Source: JAGNKE01 sp965230245
Lineage (GTDB): Bacteria; Pseudomonadota; Alphaproteobacteria; Micavibrionales; Micavibrionaceae
Direction: 5' to 3'
Assembly: GCA_965230245.1 (NCBI GenBank)
Contig: OZ246000.1
Coordinates: 806,001 to 870,000, forward strand
Length of the DNA: 64,000 nucleotides
The notes under the pieces were generated by a model. That model did not search any database, was not told the origin of the DNA, and worked only from the letters and a program-made list of their open reading frames with translations. Shown here one piece after another: positions 35,642-43,586 of this stretch (its first letter is position 1; every line of letters starts with the position of its first letter). A program made the position numbers and the translations under genes.

Positions 35642-36166
35642 ATGACAACCACACCACCGCACAAGAGAAAAAAGAAAGCGCGCATCATTCGTGCAAACTA
35701 TCTACTAAAAGCAAAAGTCGGCCATGGTGAAATCCCCGAAGAAAAAATCAGGGAATGCCAGAAAGTCATAGATGAAAACAAAATTGACTTCTCCCCCATG
35801 GCAAAGGAGTTTCTGGAAGGGCTGATGGACACCATACAACAGACCAAAACAAAACAAATGACCGAGCAAGAAGCCGTAAAACGCATGACGGATGCCGTGA
35901 TGCAACTCAAAGCCAATGCCTCGATGTTTCATTATGCGCTGGTTGGAAACCTTGCAAAAGTCATGCTCGGATTTCTTGAAACGTTGCACAAAATTGATGC
36001 CGATGCGATTGAAATTGTCGATGCGCATCGCGTCACGCTAACAGCCATAATCGACAAGAAAATGCACGGTGACGGCGGCCAATACGGGCAGCAGCTGGAA
36101 AAAGAATTAAGGGGAGCTTGCGACCGGTATTACAGGAACAAACGCAAACAGAAAGCCCATAATTAA
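35642..36166 (+). CDS. small helical protein resembling a histidine-less HPt domain (cassette copy 2)
   Basis: Paralogue of the protein at 34494, with shared blocks ANxxLxxKVGxGxIP near the start, MQLKANASMFH in the middle and GACDRYYR near the end (ACDRYREL in copy 1). Seen: 174 residues, basic N-terminus (HKRKKKARIIRANY), otherwise helical. M87-Q-L-K90 again replaces the H-x-L-K of true HPt domains and H97 follows. Mid-region MTEQEAVKRMTDAVMQLK is like an HPt four-helix bundle. No transmembrane segment or signal peptide. The conserved His after the motif in both copies is a candidate functional residue. Confidence 0.6.
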   Translation: MTTTPPHKRKKKARIIRANYLLKAKVGHGEIPEEKIRECQKVIDENKIDFSPMAKEFLEGLMDTIQQTKTKQMTEQEAVKRMTDAVMQLKANASMFHYALVGNLAKVMLGFLETLHKIDADAIEIVDAHRVTLTAIIDKKMHGDGGQYGQQLEKELRGACDRYYRNKRKQKAHN

Positions 36167-36190
36167 GGCGGCCGTTAAGCCGCCTTTTTA
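36163..36190 (+). terminator. intrinsic terminator after the duplicated cassette (bidirectional)
   Basis: Stem AAGGCGGC / GCCGCCTT with a 6-nt loop and TTTTT downstream; the left end overlaps the stop codon of the last cassette gene. The sequence is also T-rich on the minus strand, where serA ends. Confidence 0.85.
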
Positions 36191-36214
36191 AAAAAGTGAT
36201 GCCGCAGCAATCGA

Positions 36215-37792
36215 CTAAAAGCGCAAACGGGTAACATTCTCGATTTGCTCAAGCGCCTGAACCTCTTTCAGAACATCATCTGACAACGGCCCGTCGAGAG
36301 AAACAAGACAAATCGCCGTTTCCCCTTCCTTGATACGGCCAAGACGAAAATCCGCAATGTTTTGTCCTGCATCCGCCAAAATCATACCCAAACGACCAAT
36401 CAAGCCCGGCTTGTCTTTGTTGCGGATAAAGAGCATATGCGGCGTCAGCGCTGCCTCGATCGGAACACCCTCAATGTTCACAACACGCGGCTCCTTACCG
36501 GTAAACAGCGTCCCCGTGACATTACGGGTACGTTTATCAGTCGTCACGGTCAGATTGATCATGGAGCGCCAGTTACGGGAAACATTGTCATAGCTTTGCT
36601 TGATCTTGATCCCGCGGGATTCGGCCACCTGCAAAGCATTAACCATGTTCACGCAATCCGTTTGCGCACTCAGCAGGCTTGCAATCAACACGGATGTAAT
36701 AGGGTCGGTATTGATATCCGTAATTGTCCCCTCATATTCAATCTCGATACCCTGAATAGCATGCTCGGTAATTTGCCCTGCAAAACTACCCAACTGCTCG
36801 CCAAGCGCAATGTAAGGCTTAAGACGCGGTGCATCTTCTGCCGAAATCGACGGCATATTAAGCGCATTCGTCACCGCACCATTCACAAGATAATCAGACA
36901 TTTGTTCTGCAACCTGAACTGCAACATTCACCTGCGCTTCCGTCGTAGATGCACCGAGATGCGGCGTACAAATCACCTTGTCATGTCCGAACAATGGATT
37001 ATCCGTTGCCGGCTCAACCTCGAACACATCCAATGCCGCGCCCGCAACTTTACCGGAATCAAGCGCACTCATAAGATCAGCCTCGACAATAATACCGCCG
37101 CGCGCGCAGTTGATAATGCGAACACCATCCTTCATCTTGGCAATCGTATCCTTGTTAATCAAACCGGAAGTCTTGTCATTCTTAGGCACGTGAATGGTAA
37201 TGAAGTCGGAACGCGCAAACAATTCGTCCAGTTCAACCTTCTCGACCCCGATCTTCTTTGCACGTTCTTCCGTGAGATAAGGATCAAACGCAACGACCTT
37301 CATCTTCAGACCAAGGGCACGGTCAGCGGCAATAGACCCGATATTCCCGCATCCGATCACGCCAAGTGTCTTGTTGAAAAGTTCCACACCCATGAAACGT
37401 TTCTTTTCCCACTTCCCCGCATGGGTGCTCTCATTGGCTTGCGGAATATCACGCGCCAGCGAAAACATCATGGCAATGGCATGCTCGGCAGTGGTAATGG
37501 AATTTCCGAAAGGCGTATTCATCACAACAATACCCGCCTGCGTGGCCGCAGGGATATCAACATTATCAACTCCGATACCGGCACGACCGATAACCTTTAG
37601 GTTCTTGGCCTTCGCAATCATCTCTTCCGTGACTTTTGTCGCAGAACGGATCGCAAGACCATCATACTGGTCAATAATGTTTAATTGTTCTTCGGGGGAA
37701 AGACCTGGCTTGAAATCCACGTCCACGCCGTTTTTTTCGAAAACCTCAACGGCAAGAGGGTCCAGCTTGTCGCTGATCAAGACTTTTGGCAT
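36215..37792 (-). CDS. serA: D-3-phosphoglycerate dehydrogenase
   Basis: First enzyme of serine synthesis: 3-phosphoglycerate to 3-phosphohydroxypyruvate with NAD+. Seen: substrate domain, the NAD Rossmann motif VIGCGNIGSIAADRA at about 145-160, the Arg of NCARGG, the catalytic His in TPHLGAST, an ASB (intervening) domain at about 330-450, and a C-terminal ACT domain from about 452 (PHMLFIRNKDKPGLIGRLG). Length 525 is the long bacterial class. Serine feedback through the ACT/ASB domains is the usual regulation. AGGAG 7 nt before ATG. serC and serB are in the same neighbourhood but on separate transcripts. Confidence 0.97.
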   Translation of the reverse strand: MPKVLISDKLDPLAVEVFEKNGVDVDFKPGLSPEEQLNIIDQYDGLAIRSATKVTEEMIAKAKNLKVIGRAGIGVDNVDIPAATQAGIVVMNTPFGNSITTAEHAIAMMFSLARDIPQANESTHAGKWEKKRFMGVELFNKTLGVIGCGNIGSIAADRALGLKMKVVAFDPYLTEERAKKIGVEKVELDELFARSDFITIHVPKNDKTSGLINKDTIAKMKDGVRIINCARGGIIVEADLMSALDSGKVAGAALDVFEVEPATDNPLFGHDKVICTPHLGASTTEAQVNVAVQVAEQMSDYLVNGAVTNALNMPSISAEDAPRLKPYIALGEQLGSFAGQITEHAIQGIEIEYEGTITDINTDPITSVLIASLLSAQTDCVNMVNALQVAESRGIKIKQSYDNVSRNWRSMINLTVTTDKRTRNVTGTLFTGKEPRVVNIEGVPIEAALTPHMLFIRNKDKPGLIGRLGMILADAGQNIADFRLGRIKEGETAICLVSLDGPLSDDVLKEVQALEQIENVTRLRF

Positions 37793-37914
37793 ATCATAAC
37801 TCCTAGTTTTGTCTTGTTTAGGAAAACAGGCGTCCAGCTATATGCGCATTAACGATTGAAGTCAAAGAAATAATAAGTTTGACCGTTTTATCATTCTTTC
37901 TGTAAGAGAAAGAG

Positions 37915-38802
37915 ATGAATGAGGCCTATAAAGCACAAATGACACGCGCCCTTGCGGCATGCGCCCAAAGCGGAATAGATATCCAGTGGACAGCCGGACA
38001 AGCCATTCACGAGTTCCGCAATCGCAACGGCCTTGACAATGCCGCCGTCGGCAACCGCGGCGACTTCCACGAAATTTGCCACATCATTCCGAACGCGGTA
38101 AACGGCTCACCGGCCATGGAAGCCAAGGCCTTTATCGCAGAACGGATTTTCTTACAAGGCAATTACGATTGGCACAATCCGCAGGATGAGGCCATCTATG
38201 ATGAAACGGATATTACAGAGATTGAAAGTTTCGAAGAAATGCAATCCGGCATCAAAATCAGAGTCGGTGACGGACTTTACCTACTCGAAAAAATGATGCT
38301 TGAGCGCAAAGACGAAATCCTGTTTGACTTTATGGATGAAACGGACTTCGATCCTGATATACAGGCACAATATCATGATCTGAATGTTAAACCTGAAAGA
38401 ATGGGGTCACGGGTAAAAAACACGGGGCGCTGGCCACACGCGGAGTTCCTGAGGGATCACCCCGAATATGAGGACGAATTAAATCAGCGCTTTGACCGTG
38501 ACCCTGAATTGAACCGCATGGCCGCGCATTATCTGAATCACGAGAACATCCCCGAAAAAGAATTGCGCAAAACCTACGTGGAGTTACGCGAAAGTGAGGA
38601 ATTCTTCAGGATTTTAAGCGGCGGACGTCCGCTACAACAATTCAGCAGCGAAGAACTACGCACCCTTCCCGTGGCCTTCTTCGGCATTATGCCTGTACAG
38701 GAGGGCGATGAGATCAGCTACCGCCCGATCCCTGCTTTCAAAAAACAGGAAATCCTCCAAAATCTCCATAGGCCGGAACACCACGCCAATTTCGAACAAT
38801 AA
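37915..38802 (+). CDS. hypothetical protein between serA and serC, 295 residues
   Basis: No domain recognised. Seen: soluble, acidic overall, several alpha-helical blocks (EFRNRNGLDNAAVGNRGDFHEICHIIP at the start, a mid-section rich in Asp/Glu/Tyr, then PEKELRKTYVELRESEEFFRILSGG). No signal peptide or membrane helix. It is divergent from serA with a 122-bp gap, and converges on serC through a shared terminator. The His/Asp-containing FHEICH in the N-terminal third could be metal-related, but nothing supports it beyond the pattern. Conservation of this gene between serA and serC in relatives would be informative. Confidence 0.6.
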   Translation: MNEAYKAQMTRALAACAQSGIDIQWTAGQAIHEFRNRNGLDNAAVGNRGDFHEICHIIPNAVNGSPAMEAKAFIAERIFLQGNYDWHNPQDEAIYDETDITEIESFEEMQSGIKIRVGDGLYLLEKMMLERKDEILFDFMDETDFDPDIQAQYHDLNVKPERMGSRVKNTGRWPHAEFLRDHPEYEDELNQRFDRDPELNRMAAHYLNHENIPEKELRKTYVELRESEEFFRILSGGRPLQQFSSEELRTLPVAFFGIMPVQEGDEISYRPIPAFKKQEILQNLHRPEHHANFEQ

Positions 38803-38830
38803 AAATGCCCGCACATGAATACGGGCATTT
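38803..38830 (-). terminator. terminator between serC and the hypothetical gene (bidirectional)
   Basis: Perfect 9-bp stem AAATGCCCG / CGGGCATTT with a 10-nt loop. On the minus strand the T-rich run follows it directly, fitting termination of serC. Confidence 0.8.
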
Positions 38831-38857
38831 CGTTAATTATGACATTAAAGCTTTTAG

Positions 38858-40030
38858 TTAAGCCGCCTCGCTCTTTTGCGCTTCGGCCTTTGCTGTGACA
38901 AACGCCCACTGTAACCATGGCAGCAATAGCTCTACATCCGATGCTTCAACCGTCGCACCGCACCAGATCCGAAGCCCCGCAGGTGCATCACGGTATCCTG
39001 CGATATCATAGGCGGCACCTTCCTGATCCAGCATTTTGGTCATGGTCTTGATAAACGGAATCTTGTTGTCGTCCGCCAGACCGTTAAACCAGTCATCGGT
39101 AATTTTCAGGCAAACCGAAGTGGTAGAGCGCGTTTCAGGCTGTGTCGCCAGAAAATCGATCCAGTCCGTTTTGTTAACCCAGTCGGCAATAACATCAAAA
39201 TTCGTCTGCGCCTTACCAATCGTGGCTGCCACGCCTCCAATATTTTTGACCCAGTTCAATGCATCAAGACAATCTTCAACCGCCAACATGGAAGGCGTAT
39301 TGATTGTCGCTCCTTCAAATATACCGTCGATCAGCTTCCCACCTTTGGTCATGCGGAATATCTTTGGTAAGGGAATACCAGGCTTGAAATTCTCTAAACG
39401 CTCAACGGCACGCGGCGAAAGAACAATCATCCCGTGCGCGGCTTCACCGCCCAGAACCTTCTGCCAAGACCAAGTTGTCACATCAAGCTTATCCCACGGC
39501 ATGTCATAGGCGAACACCGCAGACGTCGCATCACAAAGCGTCAAACCGCCTCGGTCAGCGGCAATCCACTCTCCATCGGGAACACGCACACCTGATGTCG
39601 TTCCGTTCCATACAAAAACCGCATCACGGGAAGGATCGGCCTGCATCATATCGGGAAGCTCACCGTAATCCGCTTCATATGTTTTAACATCATCCAGTTT
39701 CAACTGCCCCGTAATGTCCTTCAGCCAACCACTGGAAAAGGATTCCCATGCAAAAACATCAACGCCTCTCGCGCCCAGCATGGACCACATCGCCATTTCA
39801 AAAGCCCCTGTATCAGACGCAGGAACAATTCCGATCTTATAATCAGCCGGTATACCGAGCGTTTCACGGTGCAACTCGATAACCTCTTTGAGCTTTGCCT
39901 TTAACGGCCCCGCACGGTGCGATCGGCCCAGCATCGCGCCGGCAAGCGCATCAAAACTCCAACCCGGACGCTTCGCACAAGGCCCGGAAGAAAAATTAGG
40001 ATTATTCGGTTTGGTATCTGGCTTATCCAT
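38858..40030 (-). CDS. serC: phosphoserine aminotransferase
   Basis: PLP enzyme: 3-phosphohydroxypyruvate + glutamate gives 3-phosphoserine; also serves pyridoxine synthesis. Seen: alphaproteobacterial-type SerC, 390 residues, starting NPNFSSGPCAKRPGW, with the PLP lysine in SWQKVLGGEAAHG and ATINTPSMLAVEDCL; the C-terminal LRIWCGATVEASDVELLLPW is typical. The class lacks the N-terminal arrangement of E. coli SerC and is standard for Rhizobiales/Rhodospirillales relatives. A hairpin lies in its leader. serB is divergent from it with 164 bp between the starts. Confidence 0.96.
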   Translation of the reverse strand: MDKPDTKPNNPNFSSGPCAKRPGWSFDALAGAMLGRSHRAGPLKAKLKEVIELHRETLGIPADYKIGIVPASDTGAFEMAMWSMLGARGVDVFAWESFSSGWLKDITGQLKLDDVKTYEADYGELPDMMQADPSRDAVFVWNGTTSGVRVPDGEWIAADRGGLTLCDATSAVFAYDMPWDKLDVTTWSWQKVLGGEAAHGMIVLSPRAVERLENFKPGIPLPKIFRMTKGGKLIDGIFEGATINTPSMLAVEDCLDALNWVKNIGGVAATIGKAQTNFDVIADWVNKTDWIDFLATQPETRSTTSVCLKITDDWFNGLADDNKIPFIKTMTKMLDQEGAAYDIAGYRDAPAGLRIWCGATVEASDVELLLPWLQWAFVTAKAEAQKSEAA

Positions 40031-40068
40031 AGCTCTTTGCCTCTTAAGGTTCGTTTTAAGGAGTAGAC

Positions 40069-40094
40069 ATTCCTTCGGACAACCGTTAAGGAAT
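40069..40094 (-). promoter_or_regulatory. hairpin in the serC leader (possible serC RNA motif)
   Basis: On the minus strand a perfect 7-bp stem (ATTCCTT / AAGGAAT) with a 12-nt loop lies 39-64 nt upstream of the serC start, followed by a second imperfect pair built from CTTAA and TTAAG around 40.05 kb close to the ribosome site. An alphaproteobacterial serC leader RNA motif is known; whether this is an instance needs a covariance search. On the plus strand it lies in the serB upstream region. Confidence 0.4.
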
Positions 40095-40194
40095 TTCTAT
40101 TGGGCTGGCAAGGGTTTTATGCCGCTTTTTTTGAAAAGAAACTTCCCGAATGCCCATCCGTTTGCTAAGCCTGAGATGACTTAAGGAAATAATC

Positions 40195-41100
40195 ATGGCC
40201 TACGTTTTGACACTAGTCGCATCCGAAGGAAACGCCCCGCTCTCCGAAAAACATTTTAAGGAAGCGGAAAAAATTCTGGAATCCTATAACATTAAATACG
40301 ACGGCCACCTGAAATGGCTCGGACAAAAAAAAGCAGCAGAAGTCTCAATCTCCGACGAACCGCAATCCGCACTTATTTTGCATCTTCGGGACTTTTTCGA
40401 TACGGATAAGATCGATGTTTTTATTACGCTGGCAAAAAACCGCCGAAAGAAACTATTGCTGGCCGATATGGACAGCACGATCGCCAGTACAGAAACTCTG
40501 GACGAACTCGCAAGCTTCGCAGGAATAAAGGATCAGATCGCCGCCATTACAAAACAGGCTATGGAAGGCAAGCTTGATTTTCATGCCGCATTGCGCGAAC
40601 GCGTGGGATTATTGGAGGGGCTAGGTGTCGAATCTCTTCAGATCACACTTGAAGAAACCAAACTAAACCCGGGCGCAAAAACATTTGCCAATACGATGCG
40701 CGCTCAAGGCGCAACATGCGTTCTGGTTTCCGGCGGCTTTACTTTCTTTACCTCTGAAATTTCGAAACGATCTGGCTTTGAATTTCATCACGGTAATGTA
40801 CTGGATATCGAGGACAATAAACTGACCGGAAAAGTCAAAGAGCCGATTCTTGATAAACACGCTAAGGTCAGCTTCCTAAACCAGTATATCGAAACTCTAA
40901 GCATAGGATATGAAGACTGCATAACCATCGGTGACGGCGCAAATGATGTCCCGATGCTAAAAAAGGCAGGTCTCGGGATCGGCTATAAACCGAAACAAAC
41001 CGTACTGGAAGAGGTCAAAAACGCTATCGTCCACGGTGATCTAACCGCAGCACTCTACGCACAGGGCTATGAAGAGAAATATTTCGTGTCTGAAATCTAG
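40195..41100 (+). CDS. serB: phosphoserine phosphatase
   Basis: HAD-family enzyme, last step of serine synthesis: phosphoserine to serine + phosphate. Seen: an N-terminal region of about 80 residues (loosely ACT-like), then the HAD motifs: DMDSTIASTE (Asp nucleophile and acid), VSGGFTFF (motif 2 Ser), the Lys in TGKVKEPILDKHAK, and GDGANDVPMLKKAGLGIGYK (motif 3/4). Length 301. AAGGA 8-9 nt before ATG. Together with serA and serC this gives the complete phosphorylated serine pathway within 5 kb, though transcribed from three promoters. Confidence 0.96.
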   Translation: MAYVLTLVASEGNAPLSEKHFKEAEKILESYNIKYDGHLKWLGQKKAAEVSISDEPQSALILHLRDFFDTDKIDVFITLAKNRRKKLLLADMDSTIASTETLDELASFAGIKDQIAAITKQAMEGKLDFHAALRERVGLLEGLGVESLQITLEETKLNPGAKTFANTMRAQGATCVLVSGGFTFFTSEISKRSGFEFHHGNVLDIEDNKLTGKVKEPILDKHAKVSFLNQYIETLSIGYEDCITIGDGANDVPMLKKAGLGIGYKPKQTVLEEVKNAIVHGDLTAALYAQGYEEKYFVSEI

Positions 41101-41195
41101 TAATTTTTGTGTTAAAATTAAGCACTCGTTAAGCTTGAGACATTAGCGTAATAATCGTAAAACTGTGTGTACAGTAACAAACCTATCGGGAAGAC

Positions 41196-42539
41196 ATGAC
41201 AGAACAATGGGATTATCTCATATCGGATGAGGATTTCGAGTATGCGATTAGACATTATTGCAACGACTTCACTGCCATGGAAAAAAAGGGCCGTTATCCT
41301 CCAATCACTGGTCGTGATGAAGAAATCGATGACTGCATCCTGATCCTGCTTCAACGCGGTCGTAAAAACTGTGCGTTTCTTGCTCCTGCCGGTGTCGGTA
41401 AAACGGCCGCTGTTGTTGGTCTGGCACAACGTGTTGTAGCAGGAACCGTTCCTGACTATTTAAAAGATGCGCGCGTTCTCGAACTAGACCTCGCACGTAT
41501 GGCCTCCGGTACGGCAAGCCGCGCCGAATTTCAGGCACGCCTGATGCCGTTCTGTAAGGGTCTTTCAGAACGCTATCACAACCCGAACGAACCGAGATAC
41601 ATCGTCTTCATTGACGAAATTCACCAGATTATGCCGAACTGTGTCGGTAGTTCCTACGCCGGACTTTCCGATACTCTGAAACCATACCTGACTGCGGGTG
41701 ACCTTTTGATCTTGGGTGCAACGACACTTGACGAATTCCGTATGTACGTTGCACTTGACCCCGCGCTTGACCGTCGTTTCCAGAAAATCTTTCTGAAACC
41801 CCCGAATATTCCGGAAACCTATTCCATCATGAAGGCTCTACGCCCGTCTCATGTAAAACACCATAGAGTAGACATTTCCAACGAAGCGCTGATGCTGATC
41901 GTACAACTGACTGAAGAGCATATGAGGAAAAGGAATCAGCCGGATAAATCCATTATCACCATGGATTCAGCGATGGCTTATCACGTGCGCGAACACGGAA
42001 TCAACACCGAAGTAAGCAACGAATCTATTTACCACATGGTCGGCCGTGAAACACAACTCAACAAAACCGCCCTTCATGATGAAAAGAAAATCGAGAAAAT
42101 AAAAAGGGAAGTCGGGCTGATCGAAGGAACGATAAAACCGACCGAAGAAGAAACCAAACCGAAAAAGGCTTACGACCCGTCTGCCAAACTCAAAGACGTC
42201 GAAATGGACCAGGAATTTCAGGCACAACAAAAAGCCAAAGAAGAGGCTGAAAAACAGGCGCTGCAGCAATCTAAAAAGGCTGCACAAGAAAGCACCCCCG
42301 CCGCGCCATCCGCAGACGAAAATAAAGCCTCAGGAGGAGCTACACAAAAACAGGAGCGTCAAACTCAAGAAGCCCCGACAGAAGAAACATCACAATCCGC
42401 TACAAACGGTGCTGATAATACCCAAGCACAGCAGGGATCGAGTGATGGCGAAGGCGGCGAAGAAGGCTCAGAACAGCCGAAACGTGAAACAAAACCGCAA
42501 AACATGGCCGAAGTCGCCCCAAGAGGCGGCAGCGATTAA
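41196..42539 (+). CDS. stand-alone ClpB-D1-like AAA+ ATPase with disordered tail
   Basis: Seen: a single AAA+ module at about 30-325 that matches the first nucleotide domain of ClpA/ClpB (Walker A APAGVGKT at 63-70, Walker B IVFIDE at 136-141, sensor ILGATTLDE, arginine-finger region LDRRFQK, and PDKSIITMDSA at the lid), without the Clp_N domain, the coiled coil or the second ATPase. The D1 pore-loop signature AKYRGEFEERL is represented by TASRAEFQARL, so the substrate-gripping aromatic is missing. The last ~125 residues are a Gln/Glu/Ala/Lys-rich, low-complexity tail. Length 447. GGGAAG lies close to ATG. Function unknown; probably a remodelling or scaffold ATPase rather than a threading unfoldase. 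Confidence 0.75.
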   Translation: MTEQWDYLISDEDFEYAIRHYCNDFTAMEKKGRYPPITGRDEEIDDCILILLQRGRKNCAFLAPAGVGKTAAVVGLAQRVVAGTVPDYLKDARVLELDLARMASGTASRAEFQARLMPFCKGLSERYHNPNEPRYIVFIDEIHQIMPNCVGSSYAGLSDTLKPYLTAGDLLILGATTLDEFRMYVALDPALDRRFQKIFLKPPNIPETYSIMKALRPSHVKHHRVDISNEALMLIVQLTEEHMRKRNQPDKSIITMDSAMAYHVREHGINTEVSNESIYHMVGRETQLNKTALHDEKKIEKIKREVGLIEGTIKPTEEETKPKKAYDPSAKLKDVEMDQEFQAQQKAKEEAEKQALQQSKKAAQESTPAAPSADENKASGGATQKQERQTQEAPTEETSQSATNGADNTQAQQGSSDGEGGEEGSEQPKRETKPQNMAEVAPRGGSD

Positions 42540-42566
42540 GCAAAGCAACAGCGGAAATAAAACTGC

Positions 42567-43586
42567 TTACAAAACTGCTTTGAAAACCTTAAATCCCTGC
42601 CCGTCATGCAGCATATCGCAGCCCGTGAACAAATCACGCAATACGGATTCATACGGCAAATGCGAATTGGCCACCATGTAAAGCACACCGCCCCGCTTCA
42701 AACACCCTGCAGCTGTTTGGATACAAGAGACTCCTAAAGAGATATCCTGCACCTTGCCCTCGTGAAACGGTGGATTCATCACAATAACATCAACACCGCT
42801 CAGACTTTTTAAAGACCGTAAATCTGCCCATAAAAAATCCTTCTCGGCCTGAAAATTTTCGACATTTGATCTGCATAGCTCTACCGCACGGTAATCCGCA
42901 TCAACAGAATTCAATCGGGAAATACCATTACAATGCTGCAGCAAAAATTTTGATAAATATCCGTAACCACAGCCAAAATCCGCCACTACGCCTGAAACAT
43001 CCTGAGGCAAATACTCCGTAAGAAGTGCCGAACCCTTATCAATACGATCCCAGGAAAACACACCCGGCTGGGACACAAAGGCCCCATCGCAAATCTCTTG
43101 AACTGCCCCGTCACGAAGGGCTTGATCAACAGTTTCCACTTGTAGTGAATTCACAATTCCCGTGACAACACGCGCCTTGTTTCGGCTATCTTGCTGCAGA
43201 CTGGATACACCGAAATCCTGCAACATTTTTTTTAAACGCCCGCCTCCGCCTCTATTATCTGCGGCACAAAAAATACGCCCGCCTTTTCTCGTAAGCTTTA
43301 AAGCCTGAGCGACCACATATCGCGCTTCGATTGCATTTTTGGGAACAAGAACCAATGAAATATCAAACAACTGGCTTTGAGACGGAAATCCCGTAAAAAC
43401 ATCATAGCCATGATCTTCAAGCGCATCGGCATAAGGCTTAAAAACCTGTTGCAAAACTAATGTCGATTGATCAAAAAGGCTAAGATCAGGAGTAAATTGC
43501 CCGTTCGCAAAAAAAACACTCCCGGATACTGCCTCTTGCTCAAAAGATTTCACAGCATAAAATAGCGTATCAGGCGCATTCATCAT
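42567..43586 (-). CDS. 16S rRNA guanine-N2 methyltransferase, RsmC-like
   Basis: SAM-dependent methyltransferase, probably for G1207 of 16S rRNA. Seen: 339 residues, an N-terminal degenerate MTase half (about 1-160), then the active half with VADFGCGYGYLSKFLLQH (SAM loop), VDADYRAVEL, and the catalytic NPPFHEGKVQD (N-P-P-F), the hallmark of m2G methyltransferases. Length and two-domain layout match RsmC. The start ATGATG overlaps the sulfotransferase stop (ATGA), so translation is coupled; an in-frame start 24 nt upstream is less likely. RlmG is the alternative, but the length fits RsmC better. Confidence 0.8.
   Translation of the reverse strand: MMNAPDTLFYAVKSFEQEAVSGSVFFANGQFTPDLSLFDQSTLVLQQVFKPYADALEDHGYDVFTGFPSQSQLFDISLVLVPKNAIEARYVVAQALKLTRKGGRIFCAADNRGGGGRLKKMLQDFGVSSLQQDSRNKARVVTGIVNSLQVETVDQALRDGAVQEICDGAFVSQPGVFSWDRIDKGSALLTEYLPQDVSGVVADFGCGYGYLSKFLLQHCNGISRLNSVDADYRAVELCRSNVENFQAEKDFLWADLRSLKSLSGVDVIVMNPPFHEGKVQDISLGVSCIQTAAGCLKRGGVLYMVANSHLPYESVLRDLFTGCDMLHDGQGFKVFKAVL

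Noticed and set aside
36362..37600. A 412-codon plus-strand frame opposite serA.
   Set aside because: Entirely antisense to serA, whose motifs are unambiguous; composition (His/Arg/Asn-rich) is that of an antisense shadow.
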